From contig JAHHIE010000002.1 in assembly GCA_019358945.1 (NCBI GenBank), positions 124,001-188,000 on the forward strand: DNA of 64,000 nucleotides. The letters are read 5' to 3'. This stretch comes from Stenomitos rutilans HA7619-LM2 (GTDB lineage Bacteria; Cyanobacteriota; Cyanobacteriia; Leptolyngbyales; Leptolyngbyaceae). Position 1 is the stretch's first letter. Each line of letters starts with the position of its first letter. The position numbers were made by a program, and so were the translations under genes. Shown one piece after another: positions 15,611 to 23,132 of the stretch. Below the pieces are notes generated by a model. The model made no database searches. It saw only the letters and a list, made by a program, of their open reading frames with translations, and was not told the origin of the DNA.

Positions 15611-15631
15611 AGAGCGGCGATGGGAGTATGT
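15611..15631 (+). other. Solo IS605-type right-end signature
   Basis: A run of 20 bases beginning AGAGCGGCGATGGGAGTA is shared, apart from one C/T difference, with the right end of the tnpB element at 32297-32318 (reverse strand). No transposase gene is adjacent. It is a decayed or solo IS right end, of the type from which omega-RNA is made. Confidence 0.6.
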
Positions 15632-15640
15632 TCACAACTG

Positions 15641-15673
15641 ACTGCCATCTTATAACGGTTATAAGATGGCAGT
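15641..15673. promoter_or_regulatory. 33-nt perfect palindrome upstream of toxin-antitoxin genes
   Basis: ACTGCCATCTTATAAC (15641-15656), one G, then its exact reverse complement (15658-15673). It lies between the divergent MFS gene and the antitoxin gene, 67 bp before the latter. It could be the operator of the toxin-antitoxin pair, or an IS-related cruciform next to the solo right end at 15611. Confidence 0.55.
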
Positions 15674-15739
15674 GAGCACTGAATTGTATTTTCATGCAGC
15701 CGCTCGCACGGTTACGACACCCAACCAAGACACCCGACC

Positions 15740-15955
15740 ATGACCACTGTTAAAGAGCAGCTTTTGCAAGCGCTCGATCGAGCGCCGGATTCGGTGCTCG
15801 AAGAGGCGCTACACTATGTGCAGTATTTAACCGATCGACACCTTGACGCGATCGAACTACGCGAAGACTTAGAGGCTATTCGTGCTGCCCGACAAGAAAG
15901 GGAGACTGAAGGCACCGTGTCTTGGGAAGAACTTAAAACGGAGATCGGCTTGTAG
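15740..15955 (+). CDS. Type II antitoxin, 71 aa
   Basis: Acidic helical protein: KEQLLQALDRAPDSVLEEAL then HYVQYLTDRHLDAIELREDLEA, ending in EGTVSWEELKTEIGL. The D-S-V-L-E-E-A-L-x-Y-V-x-Y-L element (DUF2281/RHH-like dimerisation) and terminal WEELK motif are typical of cyanobacterial antitoxins paired with RelE/ParE toxins. It overlaps the toxin start, so the two are co-translated. Confidence 0.85.
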   Translation: MTTVKEQLLQALDRAPDSVLEEALHYVQYLTDRHLDAIELREDLEAIRAARQERETEGTVSWEELKTEIGL

Positions 15956-16218
15956 TGGTTTACCGCATTGAGTTCATCAAAAGGGCAGCAAAAGAGCTTA
16001 AAGCGTTGCCCTTAGACATCCAGTTGCAGCTCAAGCCTAAAATCGACGCACTAGCTGAAAACCCGCGACCTCCTGGGGTGATCAAATTAGAGGGTGAGGA
16101 CAACGCGTATCGTCTGCGTGTGCGAGACTATCGCCTAGTCTATGAAATTTATGATGACAGGCTCGTTATTTCTGTCGTTAGAGTGGGACATCGCCGCGAG
16201 GTTTACCGACGACTATGA
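15955..16218 (+). CDS. RelE/ParE-family toxin, 87 aa
   Basis: GTG start overlapping the antitoxin stop. The sequence YRIEFIKRAAKELKALPLDI, then GVIKLEGEDNAYRLRVRDYR, then VYEIYDDRLVISVVRVGHRR is a complete RelE fold with the usual R-x-R-x-x-D-Y-R and V-x-x-V-G-H-R-R-E-V-Y motifs. RelE toxins cleave mRNA on the ribosome. The pair stabilises the element or acts in abortive defence. Confidence 0.92.
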   Translation: MVYRIEFIKRAAKELKALPLDIQLQLKPKIDALAENPRPPGVIKLEGEDNAYRLRVRDYRLVYEIYDDRLVISVVRVGHRREVYRRL

Positions 16219-16304
16219 CCAACCAAACACCCGACGATTTTGAAACGATTCGTCAGCTTTTAGCGTTTGCTAGAGGCAGCAGCAGCTTGATCGGCGTTTG
16301 CTAG
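16215..16304 (+). pseudogene. 29-aa ORF fragment with tandem duplication
   Basis: The ATG overlaps the toxin stop (ATGA). The frame reads MTNQTPDDFETIRQLLAFAR then GSSSL and stops shortly after. The 29-bp unit at 16263-16291 is repeated at 16294-16322; both spans end in AGCTTGAT. The repeat offset (31 bp) is not a multiple of three, so neither copy extends the frame. It is probably the start of a third gene in the toxin-antitoxin operon, truncated. Confidence 0.45.
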
Positions 16305-16321
16305 AGGCAGCAGCAGCTTGA

Positions 16322-16558
16322 TTAGGGTTGCAATGCTTTCTCAGCCTCCTGGATATCGGCTTTAACCTGATCGCAAGCCTTGATCGCGCTGCCACTGCAA
16401 GAAGTGCAGGTTTTGAGTTGAGCTGCAACATTGGTAAGCGTCCCTTTCACTGCTGCGGTAGAGGGGATGGTATCGATCTGTACCTCCATCCAATAGTCGA
16501 TGATTTTGTGATAGTCTCGCATTTGCTCACCACACGCCTGCACCTCGTCTCGATCCAT
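16322..16558 (-). CDS. Cys-containing small helical protein, 78 aa
   Basis: Helical protein with four to five Cys residues (QACGEQ, KTCTSCSGS, KACDQ). No family recognised. Its start is 10 bp from the stop of the next leftward gene. The tandem duplication at 16263-16322 touches its stop codon. Confidence 0.5.
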   Translation of the reverse strand: MDRDEVQACGEQMRDYHKIIDYWMEVQIDTIPSTAAVKGTLTNVAAQLKTCTSCSGSAIKACDQVKADIQEAEKALQP

Positions 16559-16568
16559 GCATTGATCC

Positions 16569-16841
16569 TCAAACCTCCTTCGCTGTTGTAGTTAGTTCTT
16601 CTGCCAAAATCAGGCTCTGTGCCAGCAACCGATCGCTCACATCTTGCAACCGTTTCAGGTAAGCCAAACGAGCGGCGATCGCTACTCTGATGCGATCGGG
16701 TACAGGTTGCCCTTTGCGGGTGTAGTTCTCGGCTGAGTTGAGCAACGCCAGGTAATTGGCATACTGCGATCGGCTGGTGTGGTGAAAGTTGTCCAGTTTT
16801 TGCTCTAACTGGGTCAGAGCGTCCGGTTCTGAATAATTCAT
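16569..16841 (-). CDS. Helical hypothetical protein, 90 aa
   Basis: Start taken at the ATG at 16841 (MNYSEPDALTQLEQKLDNF); a longer frame up to 16928 is possible but begins with an atypical basic segment. The body is all-helical (RVAIAARLAYLKRLQDVSDR). No family recognised. Confidence 0.5.
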   Translation of the reverse strand: MNYSEPDALTQLEQKLDNFHHTSRSQYANYLALLNSAENYTRKGQPVPDRIRVAIAARLAYLKRLQDVSDRLLAQSLILAEELTTTAKEV

Positions 16842-16951
16842 GATCTCTAGGTGACGAAGGAACACAGGAAAACCGACAGCGTGACGGCATTGGTTTGGCA
16901 GCTTCTGCTGCTTCATTGGCCTTAACACGCCCTAGATCGATGCCGTTTCTC

Positions 16952-17359
16952 TTACGGTAGTTTGAGCCAAAAACCATGCTCTACTTTTTGTCGCCGTTCA
17001 AGTTCTCTGATTTCAGCAATTGTTTTGACTTCGTTTTCCTCTCTCCATTGCTTCCATGAGTCGTCAGTGGCGATCCATTTAACCCATTCTTCTGTATCTG
17101 GCTTTGGCTCGAAGGATGGCTTCAGCTCATAAAACTCTTTGTTTTGGTTCTCTTCGCAGCGTTCGCAAAGCCATCCACCACCATGTTTCATGCAGAAATG
17201 TAAACCGCATCCTTTATTGCCGCCGTATGGTTCCCCGCCACAGACGTAACTGATGCCGCGATCGATTTCTTCTTCACATCCCGGATGATCACAAACTGCG
17301 GGCACGGCATAGCCAATGAACCGCGTAAAAGTTGAATCGTAACCGATACTCCAACCCAT
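16952..17359 (-). CDS. Zinc-finger-like phage protein, 135 aa
   Basis: Contains CDHPGCEEEIDRGISYVCGG then GCGLHFCMKHGGGWLCERC: a run of Cys and His with spacing suited to two treble-clef/ribbon zinc sites. The C-terminal half is acidic with several Trp. Proteins of this form occur in phages as uncharacterised zinc proteins. No catalytic motif is seen. Confidence 0.6.
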   Translation of the reverse strand: MGWSIGYDSTFTRFIGYAVPAVCDHPGCEEEIDRGISYVCGGEPYGGNKGCGLHFCMKHGGGWLCERCEENQNKEFYELKPSFEPKPDTEEWVKWIATDDSWKQWREENEVKTIAEIRELERRQKVEHGFWLKLP

Positions 17360-17411
17360 AATTTTGCTCCAAGGCTATCGTTCAACAGAAAGAACACACG
17401 ACGAACCGAGT

Positions 17412-17699
17412 TTAAGCGTTGCGCGTACCAGAGCCACTCGATCGACCGGGCCCACCAACGCGACCCGGATCGAAGTCCGCCATCAGCTTGCGGTGTCCTC
17501 CTTTTTCTGGCGGCACATCAACGGCTGCAATTTCTTGCTCAGAAGGATTGTGGCAGGGGATGCAATCCTGGTAATCCCCACTGCTAACAACGCGGCCAAT
17601 ACGACCGTTACGGTAGCAGCCACCGCACCCCGCGATCGTGCAGGGTTTGACGTTCAAAACAACAGACAACGAGAGCGTAAACAAAGTTGATACGATCAA
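17412..17699 (-). CDS. Putative exported Cys-rich protein, 95 aa
   Basis: A TTG start at 17699 with AATAGGAGA upstream is favoured. Residues 1-18 (LIVSTLFTLSLSVVLNV) form a signal-like hydrophobic segment. This is followed by CTIAGCGGC and DCIPCHNPSEQE, giving two C-x2-C-type sites. A similar C-x-x-C-H spacing could bind a metal or a c-type haem, but only one such motif exists. The C-terminus is Gly/Arg/Ser-rich. Confidence 0.4.
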   Translation of the reverse strand: MIVSTLFTLSLSVVLNVKPCTIAGCGGCYRNGRIGRVVSSGDYQDCIPCHNPSEQEIAAVDVPPEKGGHRKLMADFDPGRVGGPGRSSGSGTRNA

Positions 17700-17791
17700 A
17701 GCGAGTCTCCTATTAGTAGTGGGTGATTCAGGCGATCGCAAGTCTTGCAGGAGGAGCGATCGCCAAAACCGATTATCAACAGGGAAGGGAG

Positions 17792-18007
17792 CTAGAACCA
17801 GCGACGGCGTGCATGTCCCCGCACATCAACGCCACCGTCCTCGTCTCTTTCTTCTCGTCCGTCCTCACTGTTGAGCGAGACTTCGTACTTTGGCTGCTGA
17901 CCTTGGCTCCCAGCTTCGCCGTTCATCTCGGTAGCAAGACGTGTTGCGCCTTTGAATGACATGCCATCAGTGACGGTTTGACCTTCGTACTTAACTCTGT
18001 AGCCCAT
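17792..18007 (-). CDS. Small hypothetical protein, 71 aa
   Basis: The ATG at 18007 has AGGAAGAAC upstream. The N-terminal half (MGYRVKYEGQTVTDGMSFKG) looks structured and the rest is acidic and disordered. It lies immediately downstream of the right end of the IS element at 18038, which may separate it from its former promoter. Confidence 0.5.
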   Translation of the reverse strand: MGYRVKYEGQTVTDGMSFKGATRLATEMNGEAGSQGQQPKYEVSLNSEDGREERDEDGGVDVRGHARRRWF

Positions 18008-18068
18008 GATTGTTCTTCCTTTTTCTAATTGAGCCACTCCCACTTCTAAAGAGAGTGGGATTCAGGCT

Positions 18069-19193
18069 TCAGACAGCGATAGCAGGCAAAGCCGGTCTGA
18101 CATCGCCTAAGCCTATGGTTGAACTCCCAACCTTTTTGATATTTACTGAAGCATTTTCGTCCCGGGCATGTCCCGCATGGCACTCAGGACAACGCCACCA
18201 ACGGGTAGAAAGGTCTAGAGACTTCAGCACATGACCGCAATGAGAGCAGGTCTTAGAGGATGGATACCAGCGGTCTACATAGATAACCTGCTTGCCTTTC
18301 TTTTTGGCAACCCACTCTAGAATTTGCAAAAACTCTCCCAGCGCCAAATCACTAATCTTGCGCCCCCACAGACGTTGCATCCCTTTCAGGTTCAACGTTT
18401 CAAAGCACAAGACATCAAACTGGTCTGTCAGTCGATGAGCCAACTTCCAGAACCAATCAGACCGTCTGTTAGCAATGTCCTCATGCTTTCGTGCCAGGTT
18501 AAGCCGTGCTTGTTCGCGGTTGTGCGAACCTTTCACCTTACGGGAAAGCTCACGGTTAGCCTTCTTCACGGCATTCAAAGATTGCTTGAAGAACTCTGGT
18601 GCGTCAAGGCTGAAACCCTCAGAACACGTTAAAAACCGCTTCAACCCAAAATCAAAGCCAGCGACACGACTCGACTCGACCTTAACTTGTGGGACAGGTT
18701 CAGTGTCAACGACCACAGCCATAAACAACTCCCCCAACGGAGTGCGTTTGATGGTGACGGTTTTGACGGTGCCTTCGATGGGTCTGGAGTTCCAGTACTG
18801 ATACACCCGCTTGCCGATCTGGATGCGATTGCCACCCAGAAACTTATAGCCAGCTTGCTTGAGGGTGAACGATTTATACTTTCTGACTTTCTTGAAGTTG
18901 GGCGGTCTGACTCCTTTGGTGTGGTGCTTGAAAAACAGTTGATAGGCTTTCTCGATCCGCTGGCAGATGTCTTGCACCGCTTGGGAACCGACCTGCTGCC
19001 AGAAGGCAATTCGCTTGCGTTTCTTGGCAATATGAGCCTGAAGCCTCGCACAGTTCAAGTGCTTGCCATACATCCGGTAGTACCGCTTATGAATCGCGAT
19101 GCAGCGGTTGTAGATGATCCCAGCGACGTTGATGACGCGCTTGAGATACCGATTCCGCTTGTGGTTGTACAGCTTGAACTTCAGAGTCTTCAT
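18069..19193 (-). CDS. tnpB: TnpB RNA-guided nuclease, 374 aa
   Basis: Motifs: VAGFDFGLKRFLTCSEG (first Asp), CFETLNLKGMQRLWG (Glu), zinc ribbon CSHCGHV ... CPECH and GHARDENASVNI (last Asp). The RuvC triad appears complete, so it is probably active. The 3' end plus the hairpin at 18038-18060 would supply the omega-RNA. Confidence 0.93.
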   Translation of the reverse strand: MKTLKFKLYNHKRNRYLKRVINVAGIIYNRCIAIHKRYYRMYGKHLNCARLQAHIAKKRKRIAFWQQVGSQAVQDICQRIEKAYQLFFKHHTKGVRPPNFKKVRKYKSFTLKQAGYKFLGGNRIQIGKRVYQYWNSRPIEGTVKTVTIKRTPLGELFMAVVVDTEPVPQVKVESSRVAGFDFGLKRFLTCSEGFSLDAPEFFKQSLNAVKKANRELSRKVKGSHNREQARLNLARKHEDIANRRSDWFWKLAHRLTDQFDVLCFETLNLKGMQRLWGRKISDLALGEFLQILEWVAKKKGKQVIYVDRWYPSSKTCSHCGHVLKSLDLSTRWWRCPECHAGHARDENASVNIKKVGSSTIGLGDVRPALPAIAV

Positions 19194-19219
19194 GCAAACA
19201 ATTGTACTACAATGTGTCT

Positions 19220-19615
19220 ATGAGTAGCAACTATAGACATAAGATCACATCGGTTTCGCTGGTCAACTATCACTTTGTTTGGATTGTCCGTAGACGCAGA
19301 AGAGTTCTGACGGGCAGTATCAAGCAACGGTTAGAGATATTGATCCATGACGCTTGCAGGGAATTAGACTGCGAGGTTTTGAGCCTTGCGGTGGAACCTG
19401 AACACGTTCATCTTTTTCTAAATTGCCCGCCAACTTTCGCGCCATCTGATTTGATGCACCGCATTAAAGGACGGACGGCGCGTTATCTTAGGCAAGCGTT
19501 CCCTGAGTTGATGAAATTGCCGAGTATGTGGACGAGAGCTTATTTCGTCTCTACGGCTGGCAACGTCTCTAGCAGTACCATTCAGAAATACATTGAAGCT
19601 CAAGGGAAAGGGTGA
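19220..19615 (+). CDS. tnpA: IS200/IS605 Y1 transposase TnpA, 131 aa
   Basis: HUH transposase with H62-V-H64 (VEPEHVHLFLNCPP) and probable catalytic Tyr124 (IQKYIEAQ). Start taken at the ATG at 19220 (MSSNYRHKITS). Length is normal. Paired with the divergent tnpB. Confidence 0.95.
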   Translation: MSSNYRHKITSVSLVNYHFVWIVRRRRRVLTGSIKQRLEILIHDACRELDCEVLSLAVEPEHVHLFLNCPPTFAPSDLMHRIKGRTARYLRQAFPELMKLPSMWTRAYFVSTAGNVSSSTIQKYIEAQGKG

Positions 19616-19729
19616 CGGCGCTTAAAAGCGCTAACGCTACATCCCACCCATAAATGAGGTGGGCTTTGCTTCAACTACCGCTGTAATTTAAGCGCGATCG
19701 CCTTTGACGAGCATCAACAGGGAAAAGAA

Positions 19730-19999
19730 TTAGAACTTGTCGCGGGTCAGTTGCACTTCTAGCACTTGCCAACCGTCGCCCAACTCTTCGCGGATTACCC
19801 GTTGACGGCAGGTAAGGCTGGTCAAGGAACAGACCATATCCAGCGGATGTCTCACGCCACTGGGCGACATGATGCGGCCTACAAAGCGAAAGCTCGGTGT
19901 TTGAGCAGTAACAGCACGATCGGTCAAATAAACGATGCCAGGTTGAATTGCGGGCGGCTGCCTGTCAAGTTCGAGTGATGTTGGAGCACTCTTTGACAC
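19730..19999 (-). CDS. Hypothetical protein, 89 aa, possibly 5'-truncated by an IS
   Basis: The C-terminal half (FRFVGRIMSPSGVRHPLDMV then CSLTSLTCRQRVIREELGDG) looks like a real folded domain. The only start, a GTG at 19999, is provided by sequence at the right end of the neighbouring tnpB element, so the native 5' end may be lost. Flanked on both sides by IS elements. Confidence 0.4.
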   Translation of the reverse strand: MSKSAPTSLELDRQPPAIQPGIVYLTDRAVTAQTPSFRFVGRIMSPSGVRHPLDMVCSLTSLTCRQRVIREELGDGWQVLEVQLTRDKF

Positions 20000-21290
20000 T
20001 CCCCGCGCTTAAGCGACGGGGATTTTTAAGAGTTCCAGAAACGGATTCTTAAAGGCGAAGTCAATGCGCCCCTACTGACTCCACTAAGGTCAAGCCCCAA
20101 TGTTGCCGCTACTTTAGCGATACAATTAGCCGCCCCATTGCAATCAGCGTTGAGATACCAGTTCATTGCGGTTCTGAACAAACCCCGCTTGACTCGTTTC
20201 CCTGACGACTGCCACCCTTCGGGTTTTTCACCGTGAGCAGGTAGGCTATCGCCATCCAGGAAACTAGCGGCTGAGGTGTTGGCTTCCTCATGCTCAATCA
20301 ACTCCATGCCGTACTGTTCGCACAGTTGAGCAACCCGAGTCTTAAGCCGTGCTGTGGGGATTTGGACAAACTTTTGATTTGTCTTGCGTCCCATGTTGGC
20401 ATTCTGCTTTTGTCCCTGGTTCCAACCGAACACAATCCGACCGATACCATGCTTCAGGCAGTGATCAATCACTAGCCTTGCTGCTTTGTTCACAGCATCC
20501 CGCATCTGTCGATTGCGCTTTTCAGTGATGTTCGCAAGCTGCTTAGACCAGAAACCTTGAGGCTGATTCTTTTTGAGCGTGGCAATCCGCTTGTTGTACC
20601 ACTGGTTTAAGGCTTTCAGGTGCTTGCCATCCACAATAAAACTTGTGCCAACATTGCTTACACAAGTCAGCCAGTTGTTAATGCCGTGGTCAATGCCAAG
20701 CACTTTAGCAGGGTCTAGCTGAGTGACGACTTTCTGCACTGGATAGACAAACTCAGCGTAGAAAGCCCCATTTCTAGGTAGAATGCGAACCTCTTTGATC
20801 TGCTGCCAATCCAGGTTGGACGGCATTGGGAGAAAGATTTCCTCAATACCAAACCACGCCTTAACCTGAGCACCAAGCGGGATTCTAATGCCTTCCTCAA
20901 ACAGTTTGAGCCATCGCTTAGGATAGCTGACCGTGAAGAGTCCAGCCTTGCGATAGTTAGGCAGTGATGGCTTTTCAGCCAGTTCACCCCGTCTCCATAA
21001 CTTCAGCAGTTCACGGAACGACCGGAAAGCTTCAGCCACAGAGTTGCAGGTCTGCTGTGCCGATGAAACGTACATCGCTGTGAAATGGCGGTTCTTAGAT
21101 CGTGCCATCTCCTCACAAATTGCCGCTCGCCCCACGTACTTCTTTGTTTTGAAGTAGATCTGACGAGCGTAGTAGAGAGAGCAGTTGTAGACCTTGTTGG
21201 ATTCAGAGCAAAGATACTCAAGAATTGCCTGAGTACCTGCGTCTGGATGCAACAGAACTGGTTGGCATCCAAATTTAGTATTCGACATCA
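19996..21290 (-). mobile_element. tnpB-only IS200/IS605-family element
   Basis: Carries a single tnpB. After the stop there is a hairpin CCCCGCGCTT/AAGCGACGGGG (20001-20021) followed by ATTTTT, the usual right-end structure. No tnpA is present, so movement would depend on a transposase in trans. The left end overlaps the 3' end of the 126-aa gene at 21275. Exact ends are estimates. Confidence 0.65.
20026..21288 (-). CDS. tnpB: TnpB-like protein with atypical RuvC centre, 420 aa
   Basis: Start taken at MSNTKFGCQPVLLHPDAG (ATG 21288). The first RuvC motif is intact (LGIDHGINNWLTC). The second motif region reads IVFGWNQGQKQNANMGRK, with Asn where other TnpB proteins in this window have Glu (E-x-L-x-x-K-G). 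A later EHEEANTSAASFLDG segment, the equivalent of an E-S-Y-T-S motif in this subgroup, offers alternative Glu residues. The last motif is NADCNGAANCIA. It belongs to the G-x-N-x-x-x-K-Q subgroup of TnpB. Whether it cuts DNA is uncertain. Confidence 0.85.
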   Translation of the reverse strand: MSNTKFGCQPVLLHPDAGTQAILEYLCSESNKVYNCSLYYARQIYFKTKKYVGRAAICEEMARSKNRHFTAMYVSSAQQTCNSVAEAFRSFRELLKLWRRGELAEKPSLPNYRKAGLFTVSYPKRWLKLFEEGIRIPLGAQVKAWFGIEEIFLPMPSNLDWQQIKEVRILPRNGAFYAEFVYPVQKVVTQLDPAKVLGIDHGINNWLTCVSNVGTSFIVDGKHLKALNQWYNKRIATLKKNQPQGFWSKQLANITEKRNRQMRDAVNKAARLVIDHCLKHGIGRIVFGWNQGQKQNANMGRKTNQKFVQIPTARLKTRVAQLCEQYGMELIEHEEANTSAASFLDGDSLPAHGEKPEGWQSSGKRVKRGLFRTAMNWYLNADCNGAANCIAKVAATLGLDLSGVSRGALTSPLRIRFWNS

Positions 21291-21655
21291 GCCCACCAAT
21301 CGCCATCTTGCATATACATTTCAAACCCTGGATTATTGACCTCAATAAAGGCTTCTAGCTCAGATTTCATTACGGAGTTGCCAGTTTCGTAATCAGGGCA
21401 CACTTGAGCCGTTGCAAAAGCCTGTTTATTTGCCGCAATCGCCTTGTTGGTGACATCAATTAAGCCCTGCCAAAAATCAAGTTCATCTTTTAACTTCTCT
21501 GGCTCGTCACTGTAAACAACCCTTGATGAAGCAATCTCAAATCTATAAGCCTGAGCAATCCGGGTCATCAACTCTTCAAAGCAAGTTGCTTCCCTCGCTT
21601 TAGATTGAGCTTGATTTGCCCTATTTGAAAGGCTCACAACATAATCCGTTGTCAT
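21275..21655 (-). CDS. Helical hypothetical protein, 126 aa
   Basis: All-helical N-terminal two thirds (RANQAQSKAREATCFEELMT, then KLKDELDFWQGLIDVTNKAI) followed by an aromatic acidic C-terminus (PGFEMYMQDGDWWADVEY). No family recognised. Its 3' end overlaps the start of tnpB by 14 bp. Confidence 0.55.
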   Translation of the reverse strand: MTTDYVVSLSNRANQAQSKAREATCFEELMTRIAQAYRFEIASSRVVYSDEPEKLKDELDFWQGLIDVTNKAIAANKQAFATAQVCPDYETGNSVMKSELEAFIEVNNPGFEMYMQDGDWWADVEY

Positions 21656-21769
21656 ACTTTGTTGTCTCCTTTATACTTATCGACGAGGTTGTCTGCCTTC
21701 TGTAATAGTTGGATGGGCTTTGTTGAGAGCGCTTCCGATTGCAGTCGGGGCGCTCTTTTGCTTTGGGCG

Positions 21770-21937
21770 TTAATCTTTAGTCGCTTCTTCTACCTCCTTT
21801 TTCGCTTCCTCATTTCTGGTTTCCACCCACAGGGTTTTATCGTGCTTGGCAATTGTGTAGCGACCCCCTTGAGGGCTTTCGTAGTCTGTGTTCTCGCCTT
21901 CTTCCAACTTTGATGCCGCAATAAAAAGGCCTAACAT
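21770..21937 (-). CDS. Small hypothetical protein, 55 aa
   Basis: The ATG at 21937 follows GAGGAGAAAACA. Sequence LGLFIAASKLEEGENTDYES then GGRYTIAKHDKTLWVETRN suggests a short beta-rich domain and an acidic tail. No family recognised. Confidence 0.5.
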   Translation of the reverse strand: MLGLFIAASKLEEGENTDYESPQGGRYTIAKHDKTLWVETRNEEAKKEVEEATKD

Positions 21938-22018
21938 TGTTTTCTCCTCGTAGTGAATAGTGCTTGAAGCGCGATCGCTCACGCTGTTCGCAGGCAGCAG
22001 CAAAATGACTGAGACGGT

Positions 22019-22318
22019 CTAGCTTTGCGGGTTTTCCCATTCCTGAATGACTGAGATTGCATTGCCCGTCACTTGCCCGACCTTTCGCCACCCGTCAGTA
22101 GTCCTAAGCAAAATTCGCTCTTGATGGCTAGAGTAACCGGGGTCAAAACTACACTTCAGTGTTTGGCAGATAGTTTTTGCCTGCTGTACTTGATCTGGCG
22201 CAGCGTGAACAGCCACACCGCCAGCAGTGATATTTGCTTCAATACCAACTTGGGTAAGAAGCTCGATGAGATCAAGTGCGGTTTGATAGCCGCAGCATTC
22301 AGCCGTAAACAAAGCCAT
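22019..22318 (-). CDS. Hypothetical protein, 99 aa
   Basis: Start at the ATG at 22318 (AAGAGG upstream). The core TALDLIELLTQVGIEANITA followed by VAVHAAPDQVQQAKTICQTL is a ferredoxin-like alpha/beta unit resembling signal-transducing or peptide-inhibitor small domains. The C-terminus RILLRTTDGWRKVGQV adds beta strands. No function assigned. Confidence 0.55.
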   Translation of the reverse strand: MALFTAECCGYQTALDLIELLTQVGIEANITAGGVAVHAAPDQVQQAKTICQTLKCSFDPGYSSHQERILLRTTDGWRKVGQVTGNAISVIQEWENPQS

Positions 22319-22360
22319 TTTTGAACCTCTTGGGCCGGGTGAATCGGAACGCAACTCTCG

Positions 22361-22822
22361 TTAGTGCACGCTGACGGGCTGAAACCCTTTAGCCTTGCGA
22401 TGGCGACGCTTGACGGGTGCATCGGCGTAGATTGGCTTAGCCATGATGGCATCAGCCTGAGCGAAGAGTTCGACAAGCAGTGCGCATCCCTCTTCAGCGA
22501 TTTCGTTACCAACCAGAAATTCGGAGGGATGCTCTAGATGGGAGGCGATGAAACGATCGCGCCAGTCAATGCACTGATCAAACTGTTCGCGGGTACGGTT
22601 GCCTAACCAGACGGCAGCGAAGGCGCTCATCCAGGCTAGGGCGATGACTGAGAGGATGAGGAATTCGTAGCAGCGTTGGGCCTCTTCGCTGGAAACCAAC
22701 TGCCAGAAACGGACGGCGTAGGGCTTGACGCTCGCGTAGACCAATTTGAGGGCGACGTAGCCGGAAGCGAGGGTGACGATGAGCTGATGGCGGACGTTGT
22801 AGTGATTGAGTGTGGCTTGCAT
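22361..22822 (-). CDS. Two-TM membrane protein, 153 aa
   Basis: Hydrophobic segments at about residues 13-33 (LIVTLASGYVALKLVYASV) and 51-74 (FLILSVIALAWMSAFAAVWL), then a cytoplasmic-type helical region and a basic tail (RRHRKAKGF). No family recognised. It may be a phage-encoded inner-membrane protein such as a superinfection-exclusion or holin-like factor, but nothing specific supports this. Confidence 0.55.
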   Translation of the reverse strand: MQATLNHYNVRHQLIVTLASGYVALKLVYASVKPYAVRFWQLVSSEEAQRCYEFLILSVIALAWMSAFAAVWLGNRTREQFDQCIDWRDRFIASHLEHPSEFLVGNEIAEEGCALLVELFAQADAIMAKPIYADAPVKRRHRKAKGFQPVSVH

Positions 22823-22869
22823 GGCGGGTCTCCGTGCGGTGGATGAATGGTATGCAATAAGTGGTCAAA

Positions 22870-22908
22870 AGGGCGCGCGGGAATCGAACCCGCTGAACCG
22901 ATCGCCCT
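22870..22908 (-). other. tRNA-like acceptor/T-arm element
   Basis: Read leftward: AGGGCG, an 8-10 nt linker, GCGGG-TTCGATT-CCCGC, then GCGCCCT. The T-stem is a perfect 5-bp pair around a canonical TTCGATT T-loop and the flanks can form a 6-bp acceptor stem. No D-arm or anticodon arm is present. It may be the 3' end of a tRNA carried as an attachment site, a decayed tRNA, or a minihelix. No CCA is encoded. Confidence 0.4.
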
Positions 22909-22913
22909 AGTTG

Positions 22914-23087
22914 TCAGACAGCGATCGCAAGAAAAGTGCCGTTTTTGTAAAGGGCGGCGATCGCCGCAGCAAAAGCATCAGCCTCTAGCTGAGATTCAAA
23001 GCGCTTGGGGTGGCGATCGTAGCGAGAATCGAAAATCTGTTCGTATTTGCCGTTGTCGTAGATTTCAATGCGGTAATCTTGCGCCAT
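22914..23087 (-). CDS. Small hypothetical protein, 57 aa
   Basis: Start taken at the ATG at 23087 (MAQDYRIEIYDNGKYEQIF). The order beta-beta-helix with DAFAAAIAALYKNGTF suggests a small alpha/beta domain. No family recognised. Confidence 0.5.
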   Translation of the reverse strand: MAQDYRIEIYDNGKYEQIFDSRYDRHPKRFESQLEADAFAAAIAALYKNGTFLAIAV

Positions 23088-23132
23088 TGGTTCCGCGTGT
23101 GGTGTACGCTCCTCCGTCTTTCTCTCCTGCAA

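Larger units (their letters stand above)
18038..19663. mobile_element. IS200/IS605-family element with divergent tnpA/tnpB
   Basis: tnpB (leftward) and tnpA (rightward) start 26 bp apart. At the left, TCCCACT/AGTGGGA forms a hairpin at 18038-18060 just past the tnpB stop. At the right, CCCACC/GGTGGG forms a hairpin at 19643-19663 after tnpA. These are the subterminal hairpins expected of the family. The element belongs to a different lineage from that at 11501. Confidence 0.8.

Noticed and set aside
16447-16977. 176-codon minus-strand frame
   Set aside because: Overlaps three genes in other frames that have better start sites and composition.
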